Below are positions 26,911 to 35,764 of a stretch of DNA of 64,000 nucleotides, in pieces. The notes beneath the pieces are model-generated. The model searched no databases and was not told the DNA's origin. It saw only the letters and a program-made list of their open reading frames with translations. The position numbers and the translations under genes are program-made. Positions within the stretch are counted from its first letter, which is position 1; each line of letters begins with the position of its first letter. Origin of the DNA: CAWCGU01 sp963795195 (GTDB lineage Bacteria; Actinomycetota; Thermoleophilia; Solirubrobacterales; 70-9); contig CAWCGU010000006.1 in the NCBI GenBank assembly GCA_963795195.1, positions 1,054,001-1,118,000 on the forward strand, given 5' to 3'.

Positions 26911-28444
26911 ATGGCTGAGCGCGCCTGCGCGAGGCTCGGCTGGAAACTGGTCCCGGCCTACCTCGCAGGGTGCGCTGTGTTCACGGCTGCCATGACGACC
27001 GCGGCCGCGGCCGCACTTGTCCTGAGCTACCTCAACGGCGACTCGGAGCAGTTTCGGGTCACCCTGGCAATCGCCCTGCTGGTTGAGCTGGGAGGCTTCG
27101 TTGCCGGCGGGTGGTTGACACTCCGCCAGACGGGAAGGACGCTGCGATGGCTCAGGGAAGGCCGAGAGTCCGGCGTTGAGCCGTCCGCGGCCTGGACCAC
27201 CATCGTCCTCTACCCGATCCGCCTGATCAGCACTGTGGGGATTGGTTGCTGCGTCAGCCTGGCGATTATGTTCCCCGTTTACCTCGTTCCTGAGTTTGAC
27301 CTGACCGGTTGGGCGACAGCCGGTGTGGTGATCGGGATCGGCTCCATCGGGCTCTTCACCTGGGCTTCGCTTGTTTTCTTCGGAGAGCACCTGTTCCGAC
27401 CGGTGGTGGCGGAGATCGCCACCATGCTGCCGCGAAGGCCGGCTGGCTCCCAGATCACACTGGAATGCCGGCGCGAAGGCGTTCGCCGCCCCGCTTTCGA
27501 TGGGGATGCTCACCGTGGGCGGCGCCGCCACCTTCATCCCGGCCACACATTCTTCGACCACTCGTCTCGCGGTCGCCGCAGGTGTTGGGCTTGTGGTGCT
27601 CGTGCTGGTCGGGCTCCCGCTTATCTCACTGGCGACAGCCACTGTCCTGGATCCGCTTCGCCGGCTTCGGGAGGGCACCCTCAGGGTGGGGCGCGGTGAC
27701 TTCACGGAGCCGGTCCCGCTGACCTCCGCTGACGAGTTCGGCGACGTGGTCGCGAGCTTCAACCGGATGCAGATCGGCCTTTCCGAACGCGAAACGCTTT
27801 CCGTAGACAACGACCGGCTCCTGGAGGAAGTCCGCGCGTCCCGTGCGCGGATCGTGTCGTCAGCCGACGCCGAGCGGCGCCGGGTCGAGCGAAACCTTCA
27901 CGACGGGGCGCAGCAGCGACTGGTGGCGCTGGCGCTGAGGCTGCGCCTGCTCGAGGAGCGCCTGAGCGGCGATCCGAGTGCGGCCGCTCTCGCGGCAGAA
28001 GCGAGCGCCGACCTTGGCGCGGCAATCGCCGAGCTGCGTGACCTCGCGCGCGGCCTGCATCCCCAGGTCCTGACCACGGGTGGGCTCAAGCCGGCGCTTG
28101 AGCAATTGTCTCAACGCTCCCCGGTTCCCGTCGCGGTGAGCGCCCCAGGTGAGCGCTATCCCGATCCGGTCGGAGTCTCCACCGCCTACTTCGTGGTCTC
28201 CGAGGCCCTGGCGAACGTCGCTAAGTATGCCTCGGCTTCCAAGGCAGCCGTCTCGCTCGCGGCAGACAATGGTGCGCTGATGGTCGAGATCACCGACGAC
28301 GGCGTCGGCGGGGCCGATCCTGCCTCCGGGTCTGGCCTCTCGGGGCTCGCCGACCGGGTCGCGGCACTCGACGGCCGGCTCCAGATCGAGAGCCCGAGCG
28401 GCGGCGGAACGACGGTGCGGGTGTCGCTCCCGCTTCAGGTATGA
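26911..28444 (+). pseudogene. Histidine kinase D (type 2), single frameshift
   Basis: Nearly intact paralogue of the kinase at 35761. Sensor half from the ATG at 26911 has membrane helices (FTAAMTTAAAAALVLSYLNG, IGCCVSLAIMFPVYLVPEF). The frame shifts once at about 27450, after RPVVAEIATMLPRR. From there HAMP (RVGRGDFTEPVPLTSADEFG), H-box (RRRVERNLHDGAQQRLVALA), N-box (SEALANVAKYA) and G-boxes (ITDDGVGGAD, GSGLSGLADRVAAL) are complete to the stop at 28444. One corrected base would restore a full ~510-residue kinase, so either very recent inactivation or a sequence error. The ATP-binding domain carries one extra codon before STAYF. Confidence 0.8.
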
Positions 28445-28714
28445 AACGGCGAAGGCTGGCTCAGGATCCACCCTGGCCCTGTTCAGCTAGCGCTTGAAGA
28501 GACAGACGCGGGCGGGGAACGACGACGCGACCCGGAGTGCGACGGTGCGCTGTTGCGGCGAGACGCTCCGGGGACCGCTCAGTTGGGTGAAATGCGGCTG
28601 CGCCGGCGTAACCACGACGCTGACGCTGCGCCGGGCCTGAGCTGCCTCCGATCGATACCGCGACCTGGGGCGGGGGTACTTTCACATGCCGGCGCTGATT
28701 GCATGATCATGCGG
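28445..28714. other. Intergenic region with a possible secreted-protein tail
   Basis: No complete gene. On the minus strand one frame ending at 28487 reads VVTPAQPHFTQLSGPRS and terminates in SFPARVCLFKR, which looks like the C-terminus of an exported protein whose body is missing. Support is weak. Confidence 0.3.
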
Positions 28715-30922
28715 CTACTGAAGGACCCGGAACTTCCAGACCGCCGGAGTCGGGTCGAAGTTGCCGGCTGCGTCGATCGCAACGACTGTGAACTTGTGGC
28801 GCCCAGGGTCGACTTGCTTGACGACCGGCGGGGTGCAGGCCTCGAACTGCTCGTCGTCGAGCCGGCAGATGAAAACGGCTCCGGGCTCGGATTCGAACTT
28901 GAAGCGCAGGCGCGTGCGTGTTCCGCGGCGCTTTGGGCCCCGCTTCTTGATGGTTTCAGGCGGGACCTGGTCCGCCTGAGGCGTCTGCTGGTCGGTACCC
29001 GCACCCGCGCCTGGATCGTCGGCGGGCGGCTGCTGTGACGCCGGCTCGACGATGGTCCAGATCGCGGTAGCAGGCGTCGTGTCGACGTTGCCGGCGTAAT
29101 CGGTCGCGGCGATGGTGAACACATGAGGTCCGAGTGCGAGCCCGTCGAAGTCGACGCTGCCCAGGGCACAAGACATCGGCTGATTGTCGAGGGTGCACGC
29201 GAAAGTGGTTCCGGGGATGACCGGCCCGTACTCGAAATGCGCAGCGCGGGACTCCGTTGAAGCAGGCGGCGCGACGACGATCGTCGTCTGCGGTGCGGTC
29301 GCGTCGAAGCTGCTTCGGTAGACGTCCCGCTTGTTGACGTTCGTGTCACCCGCTGCGAGGGAATCAGTGGTGTCGTAGTAGACGATCGAGCCGTCGGGCG
29401 AGACGCCACGGAAAGTAACGGTGCCGGGGCCGGAATTGGCCGCGTACAGCGCTCCCCCTTCGTACATATAGATGTCGCTGCCGGAGTCGGTGTCGGAGGG
29501 CAGCAGCTTCTCGGCTGTTGCGATGAAGACCCTGGTCCCGTCAGCGGAGGCGGCCAGGAAATTGGACGTGGTTGCGGTACCGGCCGTGATCAGGGCCAGC
29601 TGGCCGCCGTGGCGCTCGTAGAGGTCGGGCAGTGCGTCGTTGTCGCCGGGCAGAAGGCTCGTGTTCGTCCTGAACAGGATTCGCGAGAGATCCCGCGAAC
29701 CGCCAACGTAAGCCGCGGACGCGGGGTCACCGACTCCCTGGGGGTCAACGGCCAGCTCTTGCGTGACGCCGCCCTCGAAGATGTAGCCGTCGATGTTGAG
29801 GTCCGAATCAGAGTCAGCGAGGGACTCGCGACTGCTGAAGATCACCCTCTCGCCGTCCGGCGATGCGGCGACGAAGTCTGCAAAGGCGCTGAAGCCCCCC
29901 ACGCTGTTGGCGTTGCCGCTTCCGGCCCGCGATCCCGTGGTGACCCGGATCGTCTGGCCTGCCTCCCGCACGTACACGTCGGTCTGAGTGTCAGCGTCGT
30001 CCGTCGTGTGTTTGTCGGGCGAGTCGAAGAACACGCGGGCGCCGTCGTCCGTCTCGGCGCCGAAGTACGCACCGCTGTAGTCCGACTGGCCCAAGCTCGG
30101 AGATGTGCCCTGAGACACATGCGTGATCGAGTCGGCTTCCCAGCGATAGACGTCGGTGCCCATGAAGTCAGTGTCGGAGGAGGCATGCGACGAAACCGAC
30201 TCGAAATAGACGCGGGAACCATCTTCAGAAAGGTGGACGAACTGGAGCCCGGGGGAGCGCGGATTGGCATGCCCGGTGAGCAGGGTCGTGTGGCCGCTCG
30301 CTCGCATGTAGAGGTTCTCCGGCCCGTCCTGGATGCTTGTGGCGGTCGCGGGGCGCCCGTCCAGCCTCTCGGTGGATCTCAGTATCACGACCGACCCGTC
30401 GGCGGACACCGCCTCGAAAAAGGCCGGCCGCGCGGCGTTGCCAAGGGCAGGAGTGTCACCCCGGGAGACATGGATCGTGTTCTGGCCGCCCTGGCGCATG
30501 TAGACATCGATCGCGTCGTCGGTGTCGGTATCGCGAAGCCGCTCCGCCGTTTCGAAGTAGACATCCTGGCCGTCTGCGGAGCTGCCCGCGAAGGTGACCG
30601 GAGCGGCCGTGTCCACGGATACGAGGAACGTCGTGCCGTTCAGGCTCCAGTAGAGATCCGAGACCGAGTCGTTGTCTCCCCCGACCAGCCGATCCTCGGT
30701 CGTGAAATAGATGTCGTAGCCGCTACGCGAGATCGCGGAGCCCGACTTGCCAACAACCGCTGTTGCGCCCAGGGGTCTCCCACTATCGCCCCCGTCAGCG
30801 CTGAGGAGCTCGGGAGAATCGAAGCCGGTCGCCTGAGCACGAGGGGCCGCGACCAGCGCTGTCAGGACCAGTCCCGCGAGAACGGCGATCCGGAGAGGAC
30901 GAAGGGCAAGTGAAGTATTCAT
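28715..30922 (-). CDS. Secreted PD40/TolB-like beta-propeller protein with two C-terminal beta modules
   Basis: Predicted exported 735-residue protein. Signal peptide: LRIAVLAGLVLTALVAAPRAQA. Then about ten repeats of the form 'S.DG..V.F.S.E.L...D.D...D.Y.....G....VS', the blade pattern of PD40/WD40-like propellers (VYFESVSSHASSDTDFMGTD, VIFSSRESLADSDSDLNIDG). The C-terminus carries two ~80-residue beta modules with a Cys pair and the AGNVDTTPA or AGNFDPTPA ending (FICRLDDEQFEACTPPV). The same module ends the GH5 and CAP proteins nearby. The role is probably surface binding or scaffolding. The ATG at 30922 is confirmed by the motif exactly 50 nt upstream; the frame remains open 63 codons further. 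Confidence 0.82.
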   Translation of the reverse strand: MNTSLALRPLRIAVLAGLVLTALVAAPRAQATGFDSPELLSADGGDSGRPLGATAVVGKSGSAISRSGYDIYFTTEDRLVGGDNDSVSDLYWSLNGTTFLVSVDTAAPVTFAGSSADGQDVYFETAERLRDTDTDDAIDVYMRQGGQNTIHVSRGDTPALGNAARPAFFEAVSADGSVVILRSTERLDGRPATATSIQDGPENLYMRASGHTTLLTGHANPRSPGLQFVHLSEDGSRVYFESVSSHASSDTDFMGTDVYRWEADSITHVSQGTSPSLGQSDYSGAYFGAETDDGARVFFDSPDKHTTDDADTQTDVYVREAGQTIRVTTGSRAGSGNANSVGGFSAFADFVAASPDGERVIFSSRESLADSDSDLNIDGYIFEGGVTQELAVDPQGVGDPASAAYVGGSRDLSRILFRTNTSLLPGDNDALPDLYERHGGQLALITAGTATTSNFLAASADGTRVFIATAEKLLPSDTDSGSDIYMYEGGALYAANSGPGTVTFRGVSPDGSIVYYDTTDSLAAGDTNVNKRDVYRSSFDATAPQTTIVVAPPASTESRAAHFEYGPVIPGTTFACTLDNQPMSCALGSVDFDGLALGPHVFTIAATDYAGNVDTTPATAIWTIVEPASQQPPADDPGAGAGTDQQTPQADQVPPETIKKRGPKRRGTRTRLRFKFESEPGAVFICRLDDEQFEACTPPVVKQVDPGRHKFTVVAIDAAGNFDPTPAVWKFRVLQ

Positions 30923-30951
30923 GCCTGCAGCCTTACGGCTCGTGGCGGCTC

Positions 30952-30972
30952 GACTCTCCGTGCTGACACTGA
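30952..30972 (-). promoter_or_regulatory. Fixed-spacing -50 motif, copy 2
   Basis: Minus strand TCAGTGTCAGCACGGAGAGT; first base 50 nt before the ATG of the propeller gene. Confidence 0.65.
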
Positions 30973-30987
30973 ACTTTTCAATGACTC

Positions 30988-32442
30988 CTAACGCCGCACT
31001 TTGAAGGCCCAGGTCGCAGGGCTCACGTCGAAGTTGCCGGCCGCATCCACTGCGGCCGCAACGAACGTGTGGCGACCCGGGCGAACACGCTTGGTCACCG
31101 GTGAAGTGCATGCCCGGAAAGGCTTTTTGTCCAACCTGCAGACGAAGGCAGCGCCGGGTTCGGACGTGAAGGAGAAGGTGACCCGTCGGGCTCGCGTGCG
31201 GCCCTTCGGCCCGCCCGCCTTGGTCGTCTCGGGAGCGCTGCGATCTCCCGGGGGCGGGTCAGGGTCAGGTTGCGTCGGTGGTGTCGCCGCAAGCGCAGCC
31301 AGACGCGTCTTCAGCGCCGTGCCGTGAGGGAACCGAGGAGTGCCGGTGTTGTCCGCGAGGATCACGTGCTCGCCACAGCCCGGCAGGAAGCTGAGCGACC
31401 ACCAGGCCCACATCAGGTAGCCGACGCCACGGGCGTCGGCCCAATCCATCCAACGGATCAGGTGGTCCTCCTTGCAGTCGTCAGTGCCGAACTCGCCCGC
31501 GACGACAGGCACCTGTGCTGCGATCGGCGCGATCACCTGATCCCAGCAGGCGACGTTGTTGCAGGTTTGGATGTTGTAGTTGTGGAAGCTGGCGACGAGC
31601 TGGTCGTCGGCGGTTCCGGCCGCGCCGTCCTGTGGGCGATGCGCGAGCCACTGGCTGAGGTCGTTCGCATAGTCCAGCCCGGGCAGCATGATCGGTTGCG
31701 TCGCGCCGGCGCCGCGGATTGCGCTGACCAGCGCCTGCATCCCGACGGTCGTAAAGGTCGATCCGTCCGAGGGCTGGTTCTGGTGGTGTCGGGGGGCATG
31801 GCAGCCGCCGTTCAGCCAGCAGTCCCAGGTGAGGTCGAAGTTGGCGCCGCCGTAGGTGCGCGAATAGGGCTCGTTGAAAGCGTCGAAGATCATTGCGCGG
31901 TCGTCCTTGAAGCGGGCGGCGACCGAAGCCCAGAACTCGTCGGAGCGATCGTCGGGCATCGCCCGCTGGCCACCCTCGGCGAGGACGCCGTTGGGCCCCG
32001 ACCAGTGCAGGTCGAGGATCACCGCGATGCCCTCGTTGTGGAGCAGGTTGACCCAGTTCTGCACGGCCTGGCGATAGCCCTCGGCGGTGCCGTAGATGTC
32101 GGGTTCACCAAGCGTCGCGTCGTCGCCGAGCCAGCAGTCCTGGTTGAGCGGGATGCGAACGGTGTTGATGTGCCAGCTGGCGATCAGTGCGGCGCCGGCG
32201 GCGTCGGGGCCGACGTGCTGCTCGTTGGCCTGCTGGGAGTAGTCCCACCCCTGTACGCACGCGTACTCGAAGCTCGGCCAGTTGACGCCGCGGGGGACGA
32301 AGGCCGTGTTCGTGGTCGTGTCGACAAGCTGATTGCCGGAGACGCGGAGGCTGGGGGCGGCGGCGCTCGCCGAGGAGGCGAGCACCGCGATCACAAAAAC
32401 GACCGTCGCCATCGCAACGCTGTAGGTGGCTCGGAATCTCAT
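30988..32442 (-). CDS. Secreted glycoside hydrolase family 5 with C-terminal beta module
   Basis: Predicted extracellular endo-beta-glucanase or related GH5 enzyme. Signal peptide MATVVFVIAVLASSASA. The (beta/alpha)8 barrel shows FVPRGVNWPSFEYACVQGWD, INTVRIPLNQDCW, VILDLHWSGP, the acid/base motif MIFDAFNEPYS and the nucleophile in VVAGEFGTDDC. The aromatic YLMWAWWSLSF is at the expected last strand. After a Pro-rich linker (PTQPDPDPPPGD) it ends in the two-Cys beta module (FVCRLDKKPFRACTSPV, AAGNFDVSPATWAF) shared with the upstream propeller protein and the CAP protein at 53 kb. It follows a -50 motif. Substrate within GH5 is not determined. Confidence 0.87.
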   Translation of the reverse strand: MRFRATYSVAMATVVFVIAVLASSASAAAPSLRVSGNQLVDTTTNTAFVPRGVNWPSFEYACVQGWDYSQQANEQHVGPDAAGAALIASWHINTVRIPLNQDCWLGDDATLGEPDIYGTAEGYRQAVQNWVNLLHNEGIAVILDLHWSGPNGVLAEGGQRAMPDDRSDEFWASVAARFKDDRAMIFDAFNEPYSRTYGGANFDLTWDCWLNGGCHAPRHHQNQPSDGSTFTTVGMQALVSAIRGAGATQPIMLPGLDYANDLSQWLAHRPQDGAAGTADDQLVASFHNYNIQTCNNVACWDQVIAPIAAQVPVVAGEFGTDDCKEDHLIRWMDWADARGVGYLMWAWWSLSFLPGCGEHVILADNTGTPRFPHGTALKTRLAALAATPPTQPDPDPPPGDRSAPETTKAGGPKGRTRARRVTFSFTSEPGAAFVCRLDKKPFRACTSPVTKRVRPGRHTFVAAAVDAAGNFDVSPATWAFKVRR

Positions 32443-32471
32443 GGGCTGATCCTGAACCCGCGCGGCGCGCC

Positions 32472-32492
32472 GATCCTCCGTGCTGGCACTGA
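32472..32492 (-). promoter_or_regulatory. Fixed-spacing -50 motif, copy 3
   Basis: Minus strand CAGTGCCAGCACGGAGGATC preceded by T; that T is 50 nt before the GH5 ATG. This is the copy closest to the consensus. Confidence 0.7.
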
Positions 32493-32509
32493 TTGGCCGC
32501 GTGCAAGGC

Positions 32510-32990
32510 TCACGGACGCACCCGGAAGTTCCAGATCGCCGGTAGGTGTGTCAGAGTGCTCCCGCCGTTGGCTGCCGGCGCCCCGAGCTGTGAGTCGGCG
32601 ATGAGCGGCGTGCCGTCGACAGCACGGTTCCGCGCACTTCCGTGGTCTCGATCAGGTCGTGGCCGTCGCGGGTGACCGAAACGACCGCGACGTTCCCCAG
32701 TCCGGGGGCAATCTCGGCGGGCCGGTGGACGAGCAGGTCGACGCCGGCGGGGCTGTCAGACAGAACCGAGCGCATGAGCGAGACCACGGCCGTATGCGAG
32801 CCGCTCCCGTCGTAGGCGAGGCTGAAGAGAGCGCCACCCCCGTCGGCGGCGGTGTTGAACGAGAGGGTCGAGCTCTCGACGGTGACCGTCCCGTTGAAGT
32901 TGGCGACTCCGCCGCCCAGCCCCGACCCGGATGTGGTGCCGAAACCGCCGACAACGGTGCTGAAGTTCAGCGATCGTCGGCGACTGCGAT
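32510..32990 (-). pseudogene. Fragment of a secreted beta-helix repeat protein
   Basis: Minus-strand remnant reading VANFNGTVTVESSTLSFNTA then ADGGGALFS, the repeat pattern of parallel beta-helix proteins common in this bacterial group. Near 32610 the frame shifts and the tail continues LIADSQLGAPAANGGSTLTH then LPAIWNFRVRP to a stop at 32510. That final part resembles the end of the two-Cys beta module. There is no start codon or signal peptide, so only the last ~160 codons remain. Confidence 0.65.
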
Positions 32991-33007
32991 GAACGGGGAT
33001 TCGAACC

Positions 33008-33991
33008 TCAGCCGACGGCGTGCTCGGCGAGGCCACGGCCTTCGCTATTCAGCGATGAGGTGACCGATGCTTCGAAGGCGGTGCCCCCGGCGGCGACCCG
33101 TCGCACGGCGTCGGCGAACTCGCGCAGGTTCGCCACGCGCTCCTTGAGCAGGTAGCCGACACCGGTCTCGCCGAGCTTCAGCAGCCGGCCGGCCGAAGCC
33201 GACTCGACTTCTTGGGAGAGCACCATCAGGCCCAGGTGGGGGTTGTGCGCACGCATGCGCTCGGCGGCGTCAAGGCCCTCCGTGGTATGGGTCGGCGGCA
33301 TGCGGACGTCGACGATCGCGATGTCTGGCCGCAGCTCGGCGGCGAGCCGAACGAGCTCTTCCCCGTCACTCGCCTGGGCGACGACTTCGATTCCGGCTGC
33401 TTCGAGCACGTGGGCGATTCCCTCGCGCACCAGCACTGCGTCGTCGGCGAGGACCGCGCGCACCTTGGCCGGCGCCTCCGGCGTCCAGGGGACCTCCCAG
33501 GCCTCGACCGGGTTTGGAATGCCCTTGAGCTCGAGCGGGCCAACCGTACGGGCCCCTTCGGGGCCGCCGGAAACCTGGTGCGTGGAGGCGGAGATCAGGA
33601 TCTGCCCGGAGCCGGCGACAGCGCAGAGGCGGCTCGCCTGGACGACCCCGAGGCCGTGGCAGTCGCCGTCGCAGAGCGCGACGTCGCCGGTCGAGACACC
33701 GACGCGGATCGAAAGCGGCGAGTCGCCGGGGCCTTGGTGCTGGGACTCCATCTGCATGCCGACGGCGCAGTCGATCGCGTTGCGGGCGGCGTCGAAAGTC
33801 GCCATCAGCCCGTCTCCAAGCGTCTTGATGACCGTGCCCGCGAACCGGTCAACCTGCTCGCGCATGTCGTCGTAGTGGGCAGCGCGCACGCGTTCGGCCT
33901 CGCGGTCGCCGAGCCGCGCGAGGAGCTCCGTCGAGCGGACCACGTCGGAGAAGAGGATCGTGAGCGTCTTGACGGCCATGACATGAAGCAT
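33008..33991 (-). CDS. Class III cyclase fused to a response-regulator receiver
   Basis: Fusion of two signalling domains. Residues ~5-175 are a class III cyclase (LTILFSDVVRSTELLARLGD with metal Asp, GTVIKTLGDGLMATFDAAR, ELKGIPNPVEAWEV). Residues ~185-310 are a CheY-like receiver (AVLADDAVLVREGIAHVLEA, phosphoacceptor in AIVDVRMPP, switch Lys in YLLKERV). The receiver is of the NarL type, but the LuxR-type DNA-binding domain that normally follows is missing and the protein ends with ~15 unrelated residues, so it was probably cut at its 3' end. ATG at 33991 or 33979; the longer open frame upstream is antisense to the kinase at 34181. Phosphorylation could gate cAMP production. Confidence 0.8.
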   Translation of the reverse strand: MLHVMAVKTLTILFSDVVRSTELLARLGDREAERVRAAHYDDMREQVDRFAGTVIKTLGDGLMATFDAARNAIDCAVGMQMESQHQGPGDSPLSIRVGVSTGDVALCDGDCHGLGVVQASRLCAVAGSGQILISASTHQVSGGPEGARTVGPLELKGIPNPVEAWEVPWTPEAPAKVRAVLADDAVLVREGIAHVLEAAGIEVVAQASDGEELVRLAAELRPDIAIVDVRMPPTHTTEGLDAAERMRAHNPHLGLMVLSQEVESASAGRLLKLGETGVGYLLKERVANLREFADAVRRVAAGGTAFEASVTSSLNSEGRGLAEHAVG

Positions 33992-34061
33992 CGCGCCGGA
34001 CGAACCGAGACTCGTCAGTGGTAGCACGGATTGTCGAAGTGAGATGCGACACAGCCCCGGT

Positions 34062-34082
34062 TCAGCGCTAGCCCTGATGATC
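34062..34082 (+). promoter_or_regulatory. Fixed-spacing -50 motif, copy 4
   Basis: TCAGCGCTAGCCCTGATGAT; first base 51 nt before the ATG of a 21-codon leader ORF that precedes the histidine kinase. A further related sequence (TCAGTGGTAGCACGGATT) lies at 34015 without a start codon at the right distance. Confidence 0.55.
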
Positions 34083-34112
34083 TGGTCCCCTGCGGGGCCT
34101 AATCTGAGCCGC

Positions 34113-34178
34113 ATGCACAGGTGCGGCCGCATCGACACCCGGCTCGATCGGGTTAATCCCCTGGCCGTGGAGGGCTGA
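34113..34178 (+). CDS. Leader peptide ORF upstream of histidine kinase
   Basis: Short ORF of 21 codons (begins MHRCGRIDTRLDR, ends AVEG) whose stop is 2 nt before the GTG of the kinase gene, in a different frame. Its ATG lies 51 nt after the fixed-spacing motif, as real start codons do elsewhere in the window. It may couple or attenuate translation of the kinase. No family is recognisable, and a chance ORF of this length is possible. Confidence 0.4.
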   Translation: MHRCGRIDTRLDRVNPLAVEG

Positions 34179-34180
34179 AC

Positions 34181-35764
34181 GTGGAACGTCTCTGGTACCG
34201 GGTCTACAGGAACGTCAAGGGCAACCCCTACTGGCTCCCCCTGGCCGTCGTTGCATTCTTCGTCGTGATCGCCGTTCCGGTGACGGTGCTGACGCTCCTG
34301 ATCGGCGACCTCTATGTCGACTTCTCGTGGTCCGAAAGCATCCGAATCATGGCCGTGGCAACCGCCTGCGAAGTGGCGGCGATGGCCTTCGCGCTCATCT
34401 ACAGCCGTAAGCGCAACCGCGCGATTCTGGCCTGGATCCGGCAGAGCGATGAACGTCCCTCGCCTGAGGAAGCCTGGAATCTGATGGTTCAGATCCCGAG
34501 CTGGCTGCTGACCCCGCCCTTCGTCTTGCTCTCCGTCCTGCACCTCGCGATCACCGACGTCTACGCGGCGAACGTGGCCGACCTCTCGCTGGTCGGGTAT
34601 TTCGCGGTCGCATTGATAGTTCAGACCGCGGTGATTCTCGTCTGGATGCTGCTCGCTTTCTGGATGGAGTTCGTGCTGCGACCCGCAGTCGAGGAGGTCG
34701 ACGCCGAGCTTCCGGCTGAGACGGAGCGGCCGGCGCTCGCCTGGAGTCTTCGCACCCGGCTGCTGCTGCCAATTCCGGTCGTCGCCGCGATCGCCGGGTT
34801 GATCACGGGTGGTTTCACCATCGAGTTCGCGGACTCAGAGGACGGACAACTGCTGGCGGCGAGCCTGGTCTCCGTGCTGGCAGGTGTCTTCCTTACGCTG
34901 ATCATCAAGGGAGCGATCTCCGACCCGTTGATCCGGCCGATCGCCGAACTAACCACAGGCGCGCGGCGGGTCGGCCGCGGTGACATCAGCGAGCCGGTGC
35001 CCGTAATCGGCGGCGACGAGCTCGGAGCGCTGACGGCCACCTTCAACGAGATGCAGCTCGGTCTGCGCGAGCGCGAGGCGCTGCGCACCGAGCGCGAAGA
35101 ACTGCTGGAGGAAGTCCTGGCATCGCGCTCCCGTATCGTCGCCGCCTCCGACGCCGAGCGCCGTCGCGTGGAGCGAAACCTCCACGACGGAGCACAGCAG
35201 CGGCTTGTCTCGCTGGCGCTGCAGCTGAGCCTGCTGGAGGCCCAGGCGGCCGCGGAGCCGGACCTCGCGAGCGGCATCGCCGCGGCGAAGACCGAACTCT
35301 CGGACGCCCTCAGCGAGTTGCGAGACCTGGCCCGCGGCCTGCATCCCCAGGTGCTTTCAACCGGCGGCCTCAAGCCGGCACTCGAACAGCTCGGGGGGCG
35401 CTCGCCCGTCCCTGTCACCATCGACGCGACCGGCGATCGGTTTCTGGATTCCGTGGAATCGACCGCCTACTTCGTCGCCTCAGAGGCGCTCGCAAACGTC
35501 GCCAAGTACGCCGGCGCCAGTCGTGTCGAACTCTCGGCCGCCACCCGCAACGGTGACCTGGTGGTCGCGATCTCGGACGACGGAGTCGGTGGCGCCGACG
35601 CTGGGGCCGGGTCCGGGCTGACAGGCCTCGCTGACCGTGTCGCTGCCCTCGACGGGAGGCTCTCGGCCGACAGCCCGCCGGGTCAAGGGACGCGGGTGAC
35701 GGTTGAGATTCCGCTGACGGCCGGACCTGGAATCGAGCTGCCGCGGGGGGTGGAAACGGGATGA
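34181..35764 (+). CDS. Membrane sensor histidine kinase (type 1)
   Basis: Two-component sensor kinase, 527 aa. N-terminal half has about six membrane helices (LPLAVVAFFVVIAVPVTVLT, RIMAVATACEVAAMAFALIY, LLTPPFVLLSVLHLAITDVY). It is followed by HAMP (RRVGRGDISEPVPVIGGDEL), a coiled coil, the HisKA_3 H-box RRRVERNLHDGAQQRLVSLA and a HATPase_c domain with N-box SEALANVAKYAG, G1 ISDDGVGGADAGAG and G2 GSGLTGLADRVAAL. Such kinases phosphorylate NarL-type regulators, several of which lie at 42-44 kb. GTG start; its stop overlaps the next kinase gene by 4 bp. Remnant B is a dead copy of this gene. Confidence 0.92.
   Translation: MERLWYRVYRNVKGNPYWLPLAVVAFFVVIAVPVTVLTLLIGDLYVDFSWSESIRIMAVATACEVAAMAFALIYSRKRNRAILAWIRQSDERPSPEEAWNLMVQIPSWLLTPPFVLLSVLHLAITDVYAANVADLSLVGYFAVALIVQTAVILVWMLLAFWMEFVLRPAVEEVDAELPAETERPALAWSLRTRLLLPIPVVAAIAGLITGGFTIEFADSEDGQLLAASLVSVLAGVFLTLIIKGAISDPLIRPIAELTTGARRVGRGDISEPVPVIGGDELGALTATFNEMQLGLREREALRTEREELLEEVLASRSRIVAASDAERRRVERNLHDGAQQRLVSLALQLSLLEAQAAAEPDLASGIAAAKTELSDALSELRDLARGLHPQVLSTGGLKPALEQLGGRSPVPVTIDATGDRFLDSVESTAYFVASEALANVAKYAGASRVELSAATRNGDLVVAISDDGVGGADAGAGSGLTGLADRVAALDGRLSADSPPGQGTRVTVEIPLTAGPGIELPRGVETG

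Noticed and set aside
34015..34035. TCAGTGGTAGCACGGATT, a further motif-like sequence
   Set aside because: No start codon at 50-51 nt downstream; kept out of the set although the sequence match is fair.
33992..34543. N-terminal extension of the cyclase-receiver protein
   Set aside because: Antisense to the histidine kinase at 34181 and covers the -50 motif; two good ATGs exist at 33991 and 33979.
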